DNA of 45,099 bases from Treponema sp. (GTDB lineage Bacteria; Spirochaetota; Spirochaetia; Treponematales; Treponemataceae). Each line of letters starts with the position of its first letter. Position 1 is the stretch's first letter. This document shows, in pieces, positions 1 to 7,728 of the stretch. The position numbers were made by a program, and so were the translations under genes. The DNA lies in assembly GCA_016288205.1 (NCBI GenBank), contig JAEEYO010000068.1, positions 1 through 45,099 of the forward strand, in the 5' to 3' direction. Below the pieces are notes generated by a model. That model worked only from the letters and a program-made list of their open reading frames with translations, was not told the origin of the DNA and did no database searches.

Positions 1-1
1 A

Positions 2-247
2 GATGAAGCTGAAAATTGCATGAAGTATATAAAAACAAAATTCGCCCGTGCAATGCTTGGTACCCTAAAAGTAACACAAGATAATCCTCGTGAAACTTGG
101 CTCAATGTACCATTACAAGATTTTACGACAAACAGCGATATTGATTGGAGCAAGTCGGTTTCAGAAATAGATAAACAGTTGTACGGGAAATATGGACTTT
201 CTGCAGAAGAAATCTCCTTTATCGAAACTAAGGTTAGGGAGATGTAA
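2..247 (+). CDS. C-terminal tail of a probable type II restriction-modification protein (partial)
   Basis: The frame is open to the left edge, so only the last 81 residues are present and the true start lies outside the window. The tail reads like the C-terminus of large Eco57I-like restriction-modification polypeptides: a 'KVTQDN' segment, then 'VPLQDFTTNSDIDWSKS', 'EIDKQLYGKYGL' and a final 'EEISFIETKV'. No catalytic motif lies in this part, so the family call rests on remembered similarity of this tail only. The next gene begins 3 nt after the stop, so the SIR2-like gene may be co-transcribed with it. Base composition is AT-rich like the next two genes. Confidence 0.5.
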   Translation, partial: DEAENCMKYIKTKFARAMLGTLKVTQDNPRETWLNVPLQDFTTNSDIDWSKSVSEIDKQLYGKYGLSAEEISFIETKVREM

Positions 248-250
248 ATT

Positions 251-1288
251 ATGGATTTAATGAATTATGATGATGTAGTAAAACACTTAAAAAAAACTAA
301 TCGAGTACCGAATCTATTGATGGGAAACGGATTTAGTATTTCGTATAATCCTTCTATTTTTTCATATAATGCCTTGAGTTCATTTATTGATTCGACTAAT
401 GATAAAGACTTGAAGACTCTGTTCCAAGTTATAAAAACAAGTAATTTTGAGCAAATAATGAAAGAAATTGATTTGTTTATAAAGTTAATAGAAGCATTTG
501 ATAATCAGTCTGATATTAAGGAAAGACTAAAAGTTTTATCTGATAAATTAAAGACATTGCTTATTGAAGCAGTTGAGAATAGTCATCCAGAACATGTATT
601 TTCGATTCCCCAAAATAAAATTGATTCATGTTCTTATTTTCTAAAATATTTTACTGAGTCCAAAGGTAAAATATTTTCTACAAATTATGATTTATTACTA
701 TATTGGGTTCTAATGAGAAGTAATAATCAAAACTGTATTGACGGTTTTGGACGTGATAAAGAAGACGGACAAGATTTTATTCCTTCAGAAGAAGCTGATT
801 ATTCTGAATTACGTTGGGGAAAACATAAAGAGGAGCAAAATATCTTTTATCTTCATGGTGCGTTGCATTTATTTGATATGTTTAATGAAATTGTTAAACA
901 AGAATACGATGGGAAAAATTATCTCATGGAGCAAATACAAAAATTAATGAATAAAGGCACATATCCAATCTTTGTTACAGCTGGTAATGGAGATGAAAAA
1001 TTAAATCATATCAAACATAATTACTATTTAGCATATTGCTATGATTCATTGTGTAATATTTCTGGCTCCTTGATTACTTACGGATTTAATTTTGGTGAGT
1101 ATGACGAGCATATTATTAAAGCAATAAATAAAGCTACAATGCAAGATTTCAAAAAGAAATTATGGAGTGTTTATATAGGCGTTTACAGTGAAGATGATAA
1201 AAAACATATAGAATCTATAGAATCAAAGTTCAAGTGCAAGGTACATATTTTTGATTCAAAGACTGCAAAGATTTGGGATAACATTTGA
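251..1288 (+). CDS. SIR2-like / DUF4917 family protein, candidate NAD-cleaving defence effector
   Basis: A 345-residue soluble protein with SIR2-type Rossmann motifs in the expected order: 'LLMGNGFS' at residues 22-29 (nucleotide-binding glycine loop), 'FSTNYDLLL' at 142-150, 'YLHGALHLF' at 200-208, and 'TYGFNFGEYDEHI' at 276-288. N145 and H202 would be the catalytic pair if it cleaves NAD as in SIR2 domains of antiphage systems. That activity is inferred, not shown. The whole-length pattern fits DUF4917. The gene starts 3 nt after the restriction-modification tail and is followed 29 nt later by an HD/HSP90-like ATPase gene, so the two probably form one unit in which this is effector and the ATPase is sensor or regulator. 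AT-rich composition suggests horizontal transfer. Confidence 0.7.
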   Translation: MDLMNYDDVVKHLKKTNRVPNLLMGNGFSISYNPSIFSYNALSSFIDSTNDKDLKTLFQVIKTSNFEQIMKEIDLFIKLIEAFDNQSDIKERLKVLSDKLKTLLIEAVENSHPEHVFSIPQNKIDSCSYFLKYFTESKGKIFSTNYDLLLYWVLMRSNNQNCIDGFGRDKEDGQDFIPSEEADYSELRWGKHKEEQNIFYLHGALHLFDMFNEIVKQEYDGKNYLMEQIQKLMNKGTYPIFVTAGNGDEKLNHIKHNYYLAYCYDSLCNISGSLITYGFNFGEYDEHIIKAINKATMQDFKKKLWSVYIGVYSEDDKKHIESIESKFKCKVHIFDSKTAKIWDNI

Positions 1289-1317
1289 TTTCATTTTTAT
1301 GAATATGGAACAAAGAA

Positions 1318-3783
1318 ATGGAAATAAACGAAACAAAGATATATAAGTATTTGGAAGGAAAAAATAATCGCTTTTATTGTGAAAGAATTGATACTGTTGC
1401 ATCTGATGTGAAATTTGTACTTTCACGTACTCCAGTAATGTTTTCTAATTACACAAATCATGATATTGGCCATTCAGCTAGAGTTGCTGATTATATGGTC
1501 GATTTGCTACCATTGCCAATAGAAAACTATAATGATACAGAACTTGTTATCATGCTTTTTTCTGCGATATTTCATGATATTGGAATGGCTGTAAGTGAAA
1601 CAGAAAATAAATTAAAGCCTTCTGAACAGAATGAAATTCGAAAGATACATCATATTCGTTCGGAAGATTATTTGAACACACAATATAATAAAGATGATGT
1701 TTTTAAGATTGATAATGAAAGTTCTGTAAGTTTTAAGAGTTTGCTTGCATTATTATCAAGAGCTCATGGTGAAAGTTATGAGTGGATTCAAAAAAATCTT
1801 CCTTCTCTAAAACAATATGGTAATGACACTGTTAATCCTCAATTTATTTCTTGCTTATTGAGATTAGGCGACTATCTAGATTTTGATTCAAGAAGAACGC
1901 CTGATAGTTTATTTAAATTCCTAAAACTATCTTCTACAAGTAAATTTGAGTGGGAAAAGCATTTCTCAATCACTAATTTCCCTAAAATTGATGAACATAG
2001 AAATATTTATTTTACGGGTGAGTGCGAAGAGCCAGAAATATATCTTGGAATTCTTAATTACTTTGCTTCAATCGAAAATGAAATAAAAGAAGCGAAAGAA
2101 CTACTCCGGGTCAGTGATGAAAAGTATTTATTGCAAATTGGAAATACAATACAGAACAAAATAGAACACAAAACATTTGATTCTGTTGATTTGCAATTTT
2201 CAATGGATTATTTAGCTATTTCTAAACTTTTGATGGGGGAACAATTATACAATGATAAGAAATGTGCTTTAAGGGAAATAATTCAAAATGCTCTAGATGC
2301 TGTTTTATTTAAAAAAGAAATATCAAAACAAAATGATAGTATATATGAACCGATAATAAAAATTATCATTTCTAATGATAAAGTCACGATAAAAGACAAT
2401 GGAATTGGAATGTCTTCTGAAGATATTAGAAACTATTTTCTCAAACTCGGACATTCTTTTTATCAATCTGAAGAATTTCATAATTTGCCAATAAAATATA
2501 AACCAATAAGTCATTATGGGATAGGTTTTATTTCTTCATTTTTGCTTTCTGATGTGATAACAGTGAAAACAACTTCGTTTAAACAACCGAATATGTCTAA
2601 TATTTTGCAATTGACGAAAAGTAGTCGTTTTGTTATTCAGAAGAAAGAAGAGAATTGTTATCCAGAATCTGGAACACAGATTTCCTTTAATAGGGATGCA
2701 TTTTTTCGAGTGTTTAAATCCAAAGAAGAGGTTATTAGATATATTACAGAAACTTTCAAAGATACTGGTGTTAAAATTGTGGTATCTGAAAATGAAGAAG
2801 AAACTTCTGTTTTATTTGAACAAAGAGGATTAAAAAATATAATCGATATTTCAGAATATCTATCGAATGTTCAATGTTCTTGCAGTAGCCCCTTATTAGA
2901 TGTCTCAAAAGGAGGGGCTAAATTTCATGGAATTCTTTCGATTCTTTCTCCATTTTCTAATACGGGTGAATATTTATATGATACAGATTATTTTTCTTCA
3001 ATGATTGTCGATTATGAAGATTTGGGAAATTGGCAATTGAATAATAGTTGTAGTTATGACATACGAAGAGCAGTTACGGAAGGAAAATATCTAAGATGCT
3101 TAGAGATTTATCCTTTAGATTGTAATGAGAGTGAAACATATTATCAAGCACAAGAAATTCTTGAGGATGAAGAGGAAACTTTTGAATATATGAGAAAAAA
3201 ATACTATCTCTTTGATCCTATCAAAATTTATATAACCGATGAGAATTTATTCTATAGCTTTGATAATTATGAACTTGTTGACATGGAATTGGATGTAAAG
3301 GGAGATAATGAAAAAAATGATTTTACAAGACTTCTTCAAGACTTTATAAAAAAACAACATTATAACTACGATGTCGTATCATGTTTGATAAAAACAGAGC
3401 AAGTGTCAGTTTACATAGATAATGATTTATTTGCAAAATATGAAGAAAAACATCGGTTAACTAACTATGAGAAAAACTCACTTTTCGTAAAAAATGTCAA
3501 AATATCTTATTTTGACATTACAATTCCTGTATTGCTCAGAGGGCTTATTCTTGCAAATTTTGAAATAAATATTTTACTAGATAAGTGTTATCCAGATGCT
3601 TCAAGAGAAAAAATCGATATAAATACTAGTAATAAACTTTCTTTTGCAATAGGTCGAGCAATTCATTTGTATGTTTTGGAACATACAAAATTAAGTTCAT
3701 TAGAAAAAGAATACATTGAAAATTTTATCGAATATTTTTATGGTGATATAGAAAAAAATGAGTTTTGTAAAAAATTGATATAA
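1318..3783 (+). CDS. HD-domain + HSP90-like (GHKL) ATPase fusion protein, candidate defence sensor/regulator
   Basis: An 821-residue protein with two recognisable parts. Residues ~40-190 form an HD-type metal-dependent phosphohydrolase-like domain ('NHDIGH' at 47-52, 'IFHDIGMA' at 84-91, H150, 'RLGDYLDFD' at 182-190). Residues ~290-420 form a GHKL ATPase of the HSP90 branch: N-box 'LREIIQNALDA' with E320, N324 and D327, G1 'KDNGIGM' at 359-365, and G2 'HYGIGF' at 399-404. The remaining ~400 residues resemble the middle and C-terminal part of HSP90-like conflict-system proteins and contain no motif I can name. It is unlike housekeeping HtpG, which has no HD domain. It lies 29 nt downstream of the SIR2-like gene. 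I infer that ATP-dependent conformational change gates the neighbouring effector. Substrate and trigger are unknown. Confidence 0.75.
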   Translation: MEINETKIYKYLEGKNNRFYCERIDTVASDVKFVLSRTPVMFSNYTNHDIGHSARVADYMVDLLPLPIENYNDTELVIMLFSAIFHDIGMAVSETENKLKPSEQNEIRKIHHIRSEDYLNTQYNKDDVFKIDNESSVSFKSLLALLSRAHGESYEWIQKNLPSLKQYGNDTVNPQFISCLLRLGDYLDFDSRRTPDSLFKFLKLSSTSKFEWEKHFSITNFPKIDEHRNIYFTGECEEPEIYLGILNYFASIENEIKEAKELLRVSDEKYLLQIGNTIQNKIEHKTFDSVDLQFSMDYLAISKLLMGEQLYNDKKCALREIIQNALDAVLFKKEISKQNDSIYEPIIKIIISNDKVTIKDNGIGMSSEDIRNYFLKLGHSFYQSEEFHNLPIKYKPISHYGIGFISSFLLSDVITVKTTSFKQPNMSNILQLTKSSRFVIQKKEENCYPESGTQISFNRDAFFRVFKSKEEVIRYITETFKDTGVKIVVSENEEETSVLFEQRGLKNIIDISEYLSNVQCSCSSPLLDVSKGGAKFHGILSILSPFSNTGEYLYDTDYFSSMIVDYEDLGNWQLNNSCSYDIRRAVTEGKYLRCLEIYPLDCNESETYYQAQEILEDEEETFEYMRKKYYLFDPIKIYITDENLFYSFDNYELVDMELDVKGDNEKNDFTRLLQDFIKKQHYNYDVVSCLIKTEQVSVYIDNDLFAKYEEKHRLTNYEKNSLFVKNVKISYFDITIPVLLRGLILANFEINILLDKCYPDASREKIDINTSNKLSFAIGRAIHLYVLEHTKLSSLEKEYIENFIEYFYGDIEKNEFCKKLI

Positions 3784-3811
3784 CCTAACATCTGAAACAT
3801 AAGGAGTTCCA

Positions 3812-3840
3812 ATAATGTCCGAATCCCAGTTAATCGAATA
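3812..3840 (+). repeat. 29-bp direct repeat, copy 1
   Basis: An exact 29-base match to positions 4254-4282, starting just upstream of an ATG and covering the first codons of an AlbA_2-type gene (peptide MSESQLIE). The purine-rich stretches before the two copies (GGAGTT and GGAGGTT) are also similar. Both copies look like the ribosome-binding site and first codons of the same lost gene. Confidence 0.9.
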
Positions 3841-3966
3841 GAAAGAATCTTGGCGTGATGAATATCTCAAATGGGCTTGCACGAGTATTGCTTACCAAAG
3901 TTCGGTGTGCAATACGTGAAGCGGATTAGAACGATTTGCAGATGCATAGGGCGGCGTGCTATAAAT
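3815..3966 (+). pseudogene. Remnant of an AlbA_2 (Schlafen-type) ATP-binding / RecG-like regulator gene
   Basis: Conceptual translation from ATG 3815 gives MSESQLIE, a TAG stop, then 'KESWRDEYLKWACT', and further on 'RFADA', a stop and 'GGVL'. Intact members of the AlbA_2 family typically begin with ESQLIEYKESWRDEYLKW followed by GFANAQGGxLYIG, so this is the decayed first ~50 codons, with several in-frame stops and a probable internal insertion between 'KWACT' and 'RFADA'. Nothing of the rest of the gene remains: a KilA-N fragment follows directly. A shorter copy of the same 5' end sits at 4257. The family call is from recognised sequence pattern. Confidence 0.7.
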
Positions 3967-3991
3967 TCACAATTTTTTTGAGGTTTATAAT

Positions 3992-4203
3992 ATGGCAAAA
4001 ATAAATGTAAAAGATACCGAAATTACTGTTGTTCAAGTAAACAACGAGGACTATCTTTGTCTCACTGATATGCTAAAAGCAAAAGATGGAGATTTCTTTA
4101 TTACGGACTGGCTCAGAAATCGAAATACGCTGGAATACATTGGTATTTGGAAAAAGTATATAACCCCGCTTTTAATTATGGCGAATTCGCCATAATTAGA
4201 TGA
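3992..4203 (+). pseudogene. Truncated, frameshifted KilA-N domain protein
   Basis: A good ribosome-binding site (TTTGAGG) precedes ATG 3992. The first ~55 residues (MAKINVKDTEITVVQVNNED, then 'LTDMLKAKDGDFFITDWLR' and 'LEYIGIWKK') are the N-terminus of a KilA-N DNA-binding domain as found in phage and mobile-element antirepressor-like proteins. The open frame then ends as '...YITPLLIMANSP'. A second frame continues the family sequence as 'NPAFNYGEFAIIR' to a TGA at 4201-4203, so a frameshift lies near 4156-4162. The intact family runs well over 200 residues, so most of the gene is gone. Decay alongside the AlbA_2 remnant points to repeated insertion and loss at this spot. Confidence 0.75.
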
Positions 4204-4253
4204 ATGTTCTGGAAAACGTTGAAGATGAAAAATTATTACGGTAGGAGGTTCGT

Positions 4254-4282
4254 ATAATGTCCGAATCCCAGTTAATCGAATA
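4254..4282 (+). repeat. 29-bp direct repeat, copy 2
   Basis: An exact copy of 3812-3840, 442 bp downstream. Its reading frame (ATG 4257) gives MSESQLIEYEVAI and stops at the start of the next gene, so only the extreme 5' end of the AlbA_2-type gene survives here. Positions 4204-4253, between the broken KilA-N gene and this repeat, hold only a short open stretch ('LENVEDEKLLR') with no recognised identity. Confidence 0.9.
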
Positions 4283-4294
4283 CGAGGTAGCAAT

Positions 4295-5302
4295 ATGAAA
4301 AAAGAACTGAATACAAACAATGAAAATGAAATCCTCTTATACACCGACGAAAACGGAAAAACCAATGTTTCCGTGCGTTTTGCAGATGAAGATGTGTGGG
4401 TAACGCAAACTCAACTCGCTGAAATCTACAATACAACCCAGCAAAATATAAGCCTACATATCGAAAATATTTACAAAGACGGTGAACTTCCAGAATATGC
4501 AACTCACAAGGATTTCTTGTTAGTTCAAAAAGAGGGGAAGCGTAATGTAAAAAGAAGTATTGCTCATTACAACCTCGACATCATCATTGCAATCGGTTAC
4601 CGAGTTCAGTCTGATGTTGCAGTTCGTTTCCGTAGATGGGCAACGCAGCGGCTTCATGAGTATATTCAGAAAGGTTTTACAATGGACGATGAGCGGCTTA
4701 AGCAAGGTCGCAACCGCTATTTTAAGGAACTCTTGCAAAGAATCCGCGATATTCGTTCAAGCGAGCGCAATTTCTATCAGCAGGTTACAGATATTTATGC
4801 AACAGCAACAGATTATGACCCGCGTTCTAAGATGACTCTAAACTTTTTTGCAACTGTTCAGAATAAATTGCATTATGCAGTTCACGAACATACTGCTGCT
4901 GAATTGATTTATGAACGTGTTGACAGCGAAAAAACTTTTGTTGGAATGACAAATTTCAAAGGCGATTATGTAACGAAAGACGATGTAAAGATTGCAAAGA
5001 ATTATCTTTCTGAGATTGAATTGAAAAGGCTAAATCTTCTTGTTTCAGAATTCTTGGATTTTGCTGAGTTCCAAGCCTTGGAAGAAAAGCCAATGAAAAT
5101 GCAGGACTGGATAAATGCACTTGACAATCAGATTGTAGCCCATCAGCGGAAAATTCTTGAAGGAAAAGGTTCTATCAGCCACGAGCAGGCAATGCAGAAA
5201 GCGGAGATGGAATATGAACTGTTCCGACAGAAGGAGCTGGCAAATCTTAAGAGCGATTTTGATTTGTTCCTGGAAGATATTAAGAAAATTGGGGCTAAAT
5301 GA
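4295..5302 (+). CDS. RhuM family protein
   Basis: A 335-residue protein matching the RhuM family (named for a Salmonella pathogenicity-island gene; biochemical role unknown) over its full length. Family-typical segments include 'DVWVTQTQLAEIYNTTQQNI' (residues ~33-52), 'LDIIIAIGYRVQS' (~93-105), 'FRRWATQRLHEYIQKGF' (~111-127), 'FFATVQNKLHYAVHEHTAAE' and 'ETALIYER'-like sequence further on, and a C-terminal helix ending 'DIKKIGAK'. The N-terminal third looks like a helix-turn-helix/antirepressor-type DNA-binding region. No signal peptide or membrane segment is present. A weak ribosome-binding site (GAGGTAG, 4284-4290) lies directly downstream of repeat copy 2, so the gene may have arrived by recombination at that repeat. 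RhuM genes often accompany restriction-modification and toxin-antitoxin loci, which fits the surroundings. Confidence 0.85.
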   Translation: MKKELNTNNENEILLYTDENGKTNVSVRFADEDVWVTQTQLAEIYNTTQQNISLHIENIYKDGELPEYATHKDFLLVQKEGKRNVKRSIAHYNLDIIIAIGYRVQSDVAVRFRRWATQRLHEYIQKGFTMDDERLKQGRNRYFKELLQRIRDIRSSERNFYQQVTDIYATATDYDPRSKMTLNFFATVQNKLHYAVHEHTAAELIYERVDSEKTFVGMTNFKGDYVTKDDVKIAKNYLSEIELKRLNLLVSEFLDFAEFQALEEKPMKMQDWINALDNQIVAHQRKILEGKGSISHEQAMQKAEMEYELFRQKELANLKSDFDLFLEDIKKIGAK

Positions 5303-5329
5303 TGCCTTTTTATCTTAATGAATACAAAC

Positions 5330-5358
5330 TTTACAGAATTAAAAGTTTTTGCTATAAT
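5330..5358 (+). promoter_or_regulatory. Sigma70-type promoter for the secreted protein at 5382
   Basis: TTTACA (5330-5335), a 17-bp spacer, and TATAAT (5353-5358) preceded by TGC (extended -10). The expected start near 5365 leaves a leader of under 20 nt with GGGAGAG (5368-5374) as ribosome-binding site, 7 nt before ATG 5382. Confidence 0.75.
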
Positions 5359-5381
5359 GAGCCAAGCGGGAGAGTAAAAAA

Positions 5382-6416
5382 ATGAAAAGACTGATGCTGA
5401 TTTTTTCTATGCTTTTGATTTCTTTGAATGTATATTCCAAGGATTTGAAATTTTTCCCGGAAGGTACTTTTGGTGAAATTATGACAAAACACTATTCTGA
5501 TGTTTTGAATCTGCTTGATCCTGTGTGCCTGATGGATGCCGAATGTAACACCATAAGATTTTCGTGCATGGAATCCATGACAAGGAGCTATGTCATAAAA
5601 ATCACATGGACGGATGATGACGCAAATCTTGAAGTATTCGTTGAAAGTTTCCCTAATCAGAAAGAACACAAAATAGCTTTTTATAAGAAGGAGCCTGTGC
5701 AGAAAAAAGAGATAGACGATTTTCTTAAGGCCCTTAAAAAGAAAAAGTTTTATGAAAAGCCGACAGAGGAAAAGTCCAATGGGTGTGATGGATGTGACTG
5801 GCTGATGGAGACAAATATCGACGGCTCATATAAAGTGGTTTGCAGGTGGAGTCCGACTTCAGGTTTTATGTATGAGCTTGGAAATATCTTGATCGACTTG
5901 TCCGGTGAAAGAGAACGGTTTGAGATGCGGCAAAGAAAAAGCAGAGACTGGATTACTGGACCTTACACAGAGATTTTTGATAAGGAAGATATCAGAGTGT
6001 TTCCTTGCATTCGAGACGTGGATGGAAAGCTGAAGTTCTTTTTAGAATGTTTCAATGTTTCTGAAAATGAAATTGTCATTCCTAGGTTTTATTTGAGTTT
6101 TGTTGAAGAGAAGTCTAAGCTTTTGAAAAATGACTGGTTCTCCGTAATGGATGAAAATGGAGGATTTTTGAAATATAATGGACTTGTTCTTAAAGTGGCG
6201 GAAAGAAATCTTGAAAGCGATGTTGTTTGTTTAAAACCGCGTGAGTATTTGAAAACTGCTGAAATAGATGTGTCATATCTTCTAAATAAATACGGTGCCC
6301 AGCCCTCACAAAAATACTATATTTTCTACAACGGCCCGCTCGGAGAAAGTCGCCCTATTTTCATGGAATATATTAATGATATTGACTCGTCTCAGTATAA
6401 ATTGCAAAGAAAATAG
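5382..6416 (+). CDS. Secreted/periplasmic protein of unknown function
   Basis: A 344-residue protein that I do not recognise. It begins with a signal peptide: positively charged MKRL, a hydrophobic core 'MLIFSMLLISLNV', and a plausible signal peptidase I site after 'NVYS'. There is no lipobox cysteine. The body is mixed alpha/beta in character, with a cysteine pair in 'NGCDGCDW' (residues ~130-137) and many aromatic and charged residues. No later membrane segment is seen. It has its own strong promoter and stands between the AT-rich island and the carbohydrate/lipoprotein region, with intermediate base composition. An envelope role is the most that can be inferred. Confidence 0.7.
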   Translation: MKRLMLIFSMLLISLNVYSKDLKFFPEGTFGEIMTKHYSDVLNLLDPVCLMDAECNTIRFSCMESMTRSYVIKITWTDDDANLEVFVESFPNQKEHKIAFYKKEPVQKKEIDDFLKALKKKKFYEKPTEEKSNGCDGCDWLMETNIDGSYKVVCRWSPTSGFMYELGNILIDLSGERERFEMRQRKSRDWITGPYTEIFDKEDIRVFPCIRDVDGKLKFFLECFNVSENEIVIPRFYLSFVEEKSKLLKNDWFSVMDENGGFLKYNGLVLKVAERNLESDVVCLKPREYLKTAEIDVSYLLNKYGAQPSQKYYIFYNGPLGESRPIFMEYINDIDSSQYKLQRK

Positions 6417-6442
6417 TCAAGAAGATACACAATCAAAAGGGC

Positions 6443-6471
6443 TTTACAAATCCCACGAATCCGAGTAGCAT
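6443..6471 (+). promoter_or_regulatory. Probable promoter for the GH8 gene
   Basis: TTTACA (6443-6448), a 17-bp spacer, then TAGCAT (6466-6471). The -35 matches consensus at 5 of 6 positions and the -10 at 4 of 6. The predicted leader is ~25 nt with a purine-rich AAAGGCAGG before ATG 6504. Confidence 0.5.
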
Positions 6472-6503
6472 GGAGCTATCAAATACGCCAAAGGCAGGTT
6501 TTT

Positions 6504-7658
6504 ATGTCAGACTACACAAAGAGAGTTTACAGGAACGTCTTTAAGGAAATCGGGAAGAGCGATGAGGACGTGGAGAAAAAGATTGAGAATGCCGTAAGGA
6601 CATTTTTCTATGACAGCGAGGATCGCATTTACCATGATGCGGGTGCGGACATGGGTTATCTTGAGGACACCGGCAACAATGACGCGAGAACCGAGGGCAT
6701 GTCTTACGGAATGATGATGTGCGTGCAGCTTGATAAAAAGGAAGAGTTTGACAGAATCTGGAAATGGGCCAAGACTTACATGTACATGGATTACGGCGAG
6801 AACGAGGGATATTTTGCTTGGTCATGCGCAACTGACGGAAAGAAAAATGCAGAGGGACCCGCACCCGATGGAGAAGAGTTTTTTGCGATGGCACTTTTTT
6901 TCGCTTCACATCGATGGGGCGACGGAGAGGGAATCTTCGAGTACAGCCGCGAGGCAAAGGACATCCTTCGTGCGTGTCTCCACAAGGGCGAGAACGGTCG
7001 TGCGGGAGCTCCCATGTGGAACCGCGATAACGCCCAGATTCTTTTTGTCCCCGGATGCCCTCATACGGATCCTTCCTATCATCTTCCGCATTTCTATGAG
7101 CTTTTTGCTTTGTGGGCTTATGAGGAGGACCGTCCCTTCTGGAAGAGAGCCGCGGATGCAAGCCGTGATTTTTTGGTTACGGCATGTCACAAGGAAACCG
7201 GATTGAATCCTGAGTACGCGAACTTTGACGGCACACCCATGACCAAGGATTTCCCATGGGGCAATTTTGGAAACTTCTTCAGCGACGCATATCGTACTGC
7301 GGCAAACATCGGGCTGGACGCGGAATGGTTTAAAACCGACAAGGGACATTTTGCGGCTCCACTCAGGATGATGAAATTTTTCAAAACAGATTTGGAGGCC
7401 GTGCGATGTGAGTACAAAATTGACGGTACACCACTCATGCGCCCGGTGCTTCATCCGCTGGGACTCATATCCACAATCGCCCAGAGTACGCTTGCCATTC
7501 CATACAGCGAGGAAAAGGGAAGTGATTTCGAGATTGCCAGAAAATGGGTGGAGTGGTTCTGGAACGAGCCGATGCGAAAAGGAGGAAGACGATACTACGA
7601 CAACTGCCTTTACATTTTTGCCCTGCTCGCACTTTCAGGAAGATACCGAATCTGGTAG
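6504..7658 (+). CDS. GH8 reducing-end xylose-releasing exo-oligoxylanase (Rex)
   Basis: A 384-residue glycoside hydrolase family 8 protein. The segment 'DARTEGMSYGMMMCVQL' (60-76) carries the general-acid glutamate E64. 'APDGEEFFAMALFFASHRWG' (120-139) carries the conserved D122. 'FFSDAYRTAANIGLD' (258-272) carries D261, which falls where the catalytic base of characterised Rex enzymes lies. Length and motif spacing fit Rex (EC 3.2.1.156), which removes xylose from the reducing end of xylo-oligosaccharides, rather than endo-acting GH8 cellulases. There is no signal peptide, so it should act in the cytoplasm on imported xylo-oligosaccharides. It is a single gene with its own promoter. The nearest other glycosidase is the GH2 enzyme 10 kb away. 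Confidence 0.85.
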   Translation: MSDYTKRVYRNVFKEIGKSDEDVEKKIENAVRTFFYDSEDRIYHDAGADMGYLEDTGNNDARTEGMSYGMMMCVQLDKKEEFDRIWKWAKTYMYMDYGENEGYFAWSCATDGKKNAEGPAPDGEEFFAMALFFASHRWGDGEGIFEYSREAKDILRACLHKGENGRAGAPMWNRDNAQILFVPGCPHTDPSYHLPHFYELFALWAYEEDRPFWKRAADASRDFLVTACHKETGLNPEYANFDGTPMTKDFPWGNFGNFFSDAYRTAANIGLDAEWFKTDKGHFAAPLRMMKFFKTDLEAVRCEYKIDGTPLMRPVLHPLGLISTIAQSTLAIPYSEEKGSDFEIARKWVEWFWNEPMRKGGRRYYDNCLYIFALLALSGRYRIW

Positions 7659-7674
7659 CCAAAGACACGGCTTC

Positions 7675-7703
7675 TTGACAGACGGCATAAAAATGATTAC
7701 CAT
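7675..7703 (+). promoter_or_regulatory. Promoter for the lipoprotein pair
   Basis: A perfect TTGACA (7675-7680), a 17-bp spacer and TACCAT (7698-7703, 4 of 6 matches). The predicted start near 7710 gives a ~20-nt leader containing GGAGG (7719-7723). Confidence 0.6.
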
Positions 7704-7728
7704 TAAATAATACACTATGGAGGCTAAA

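Noticed and set aside
4140..4203. Programmed -1 frameshift in the KilA-N gene
   Set aside because: The A-run (five A then G) is not a full slippery heptamer, no downstream structure is seen, and the restored frame stops within 15 codons, so ordinary gene decay is the better reading.
6541..7161. 206-codon antisense frame over the GH8 gene
   Set aside because: Extremely rich in Arg, His, Pro and Ser, as expected from reverse reading of a biased gene. No start signal.
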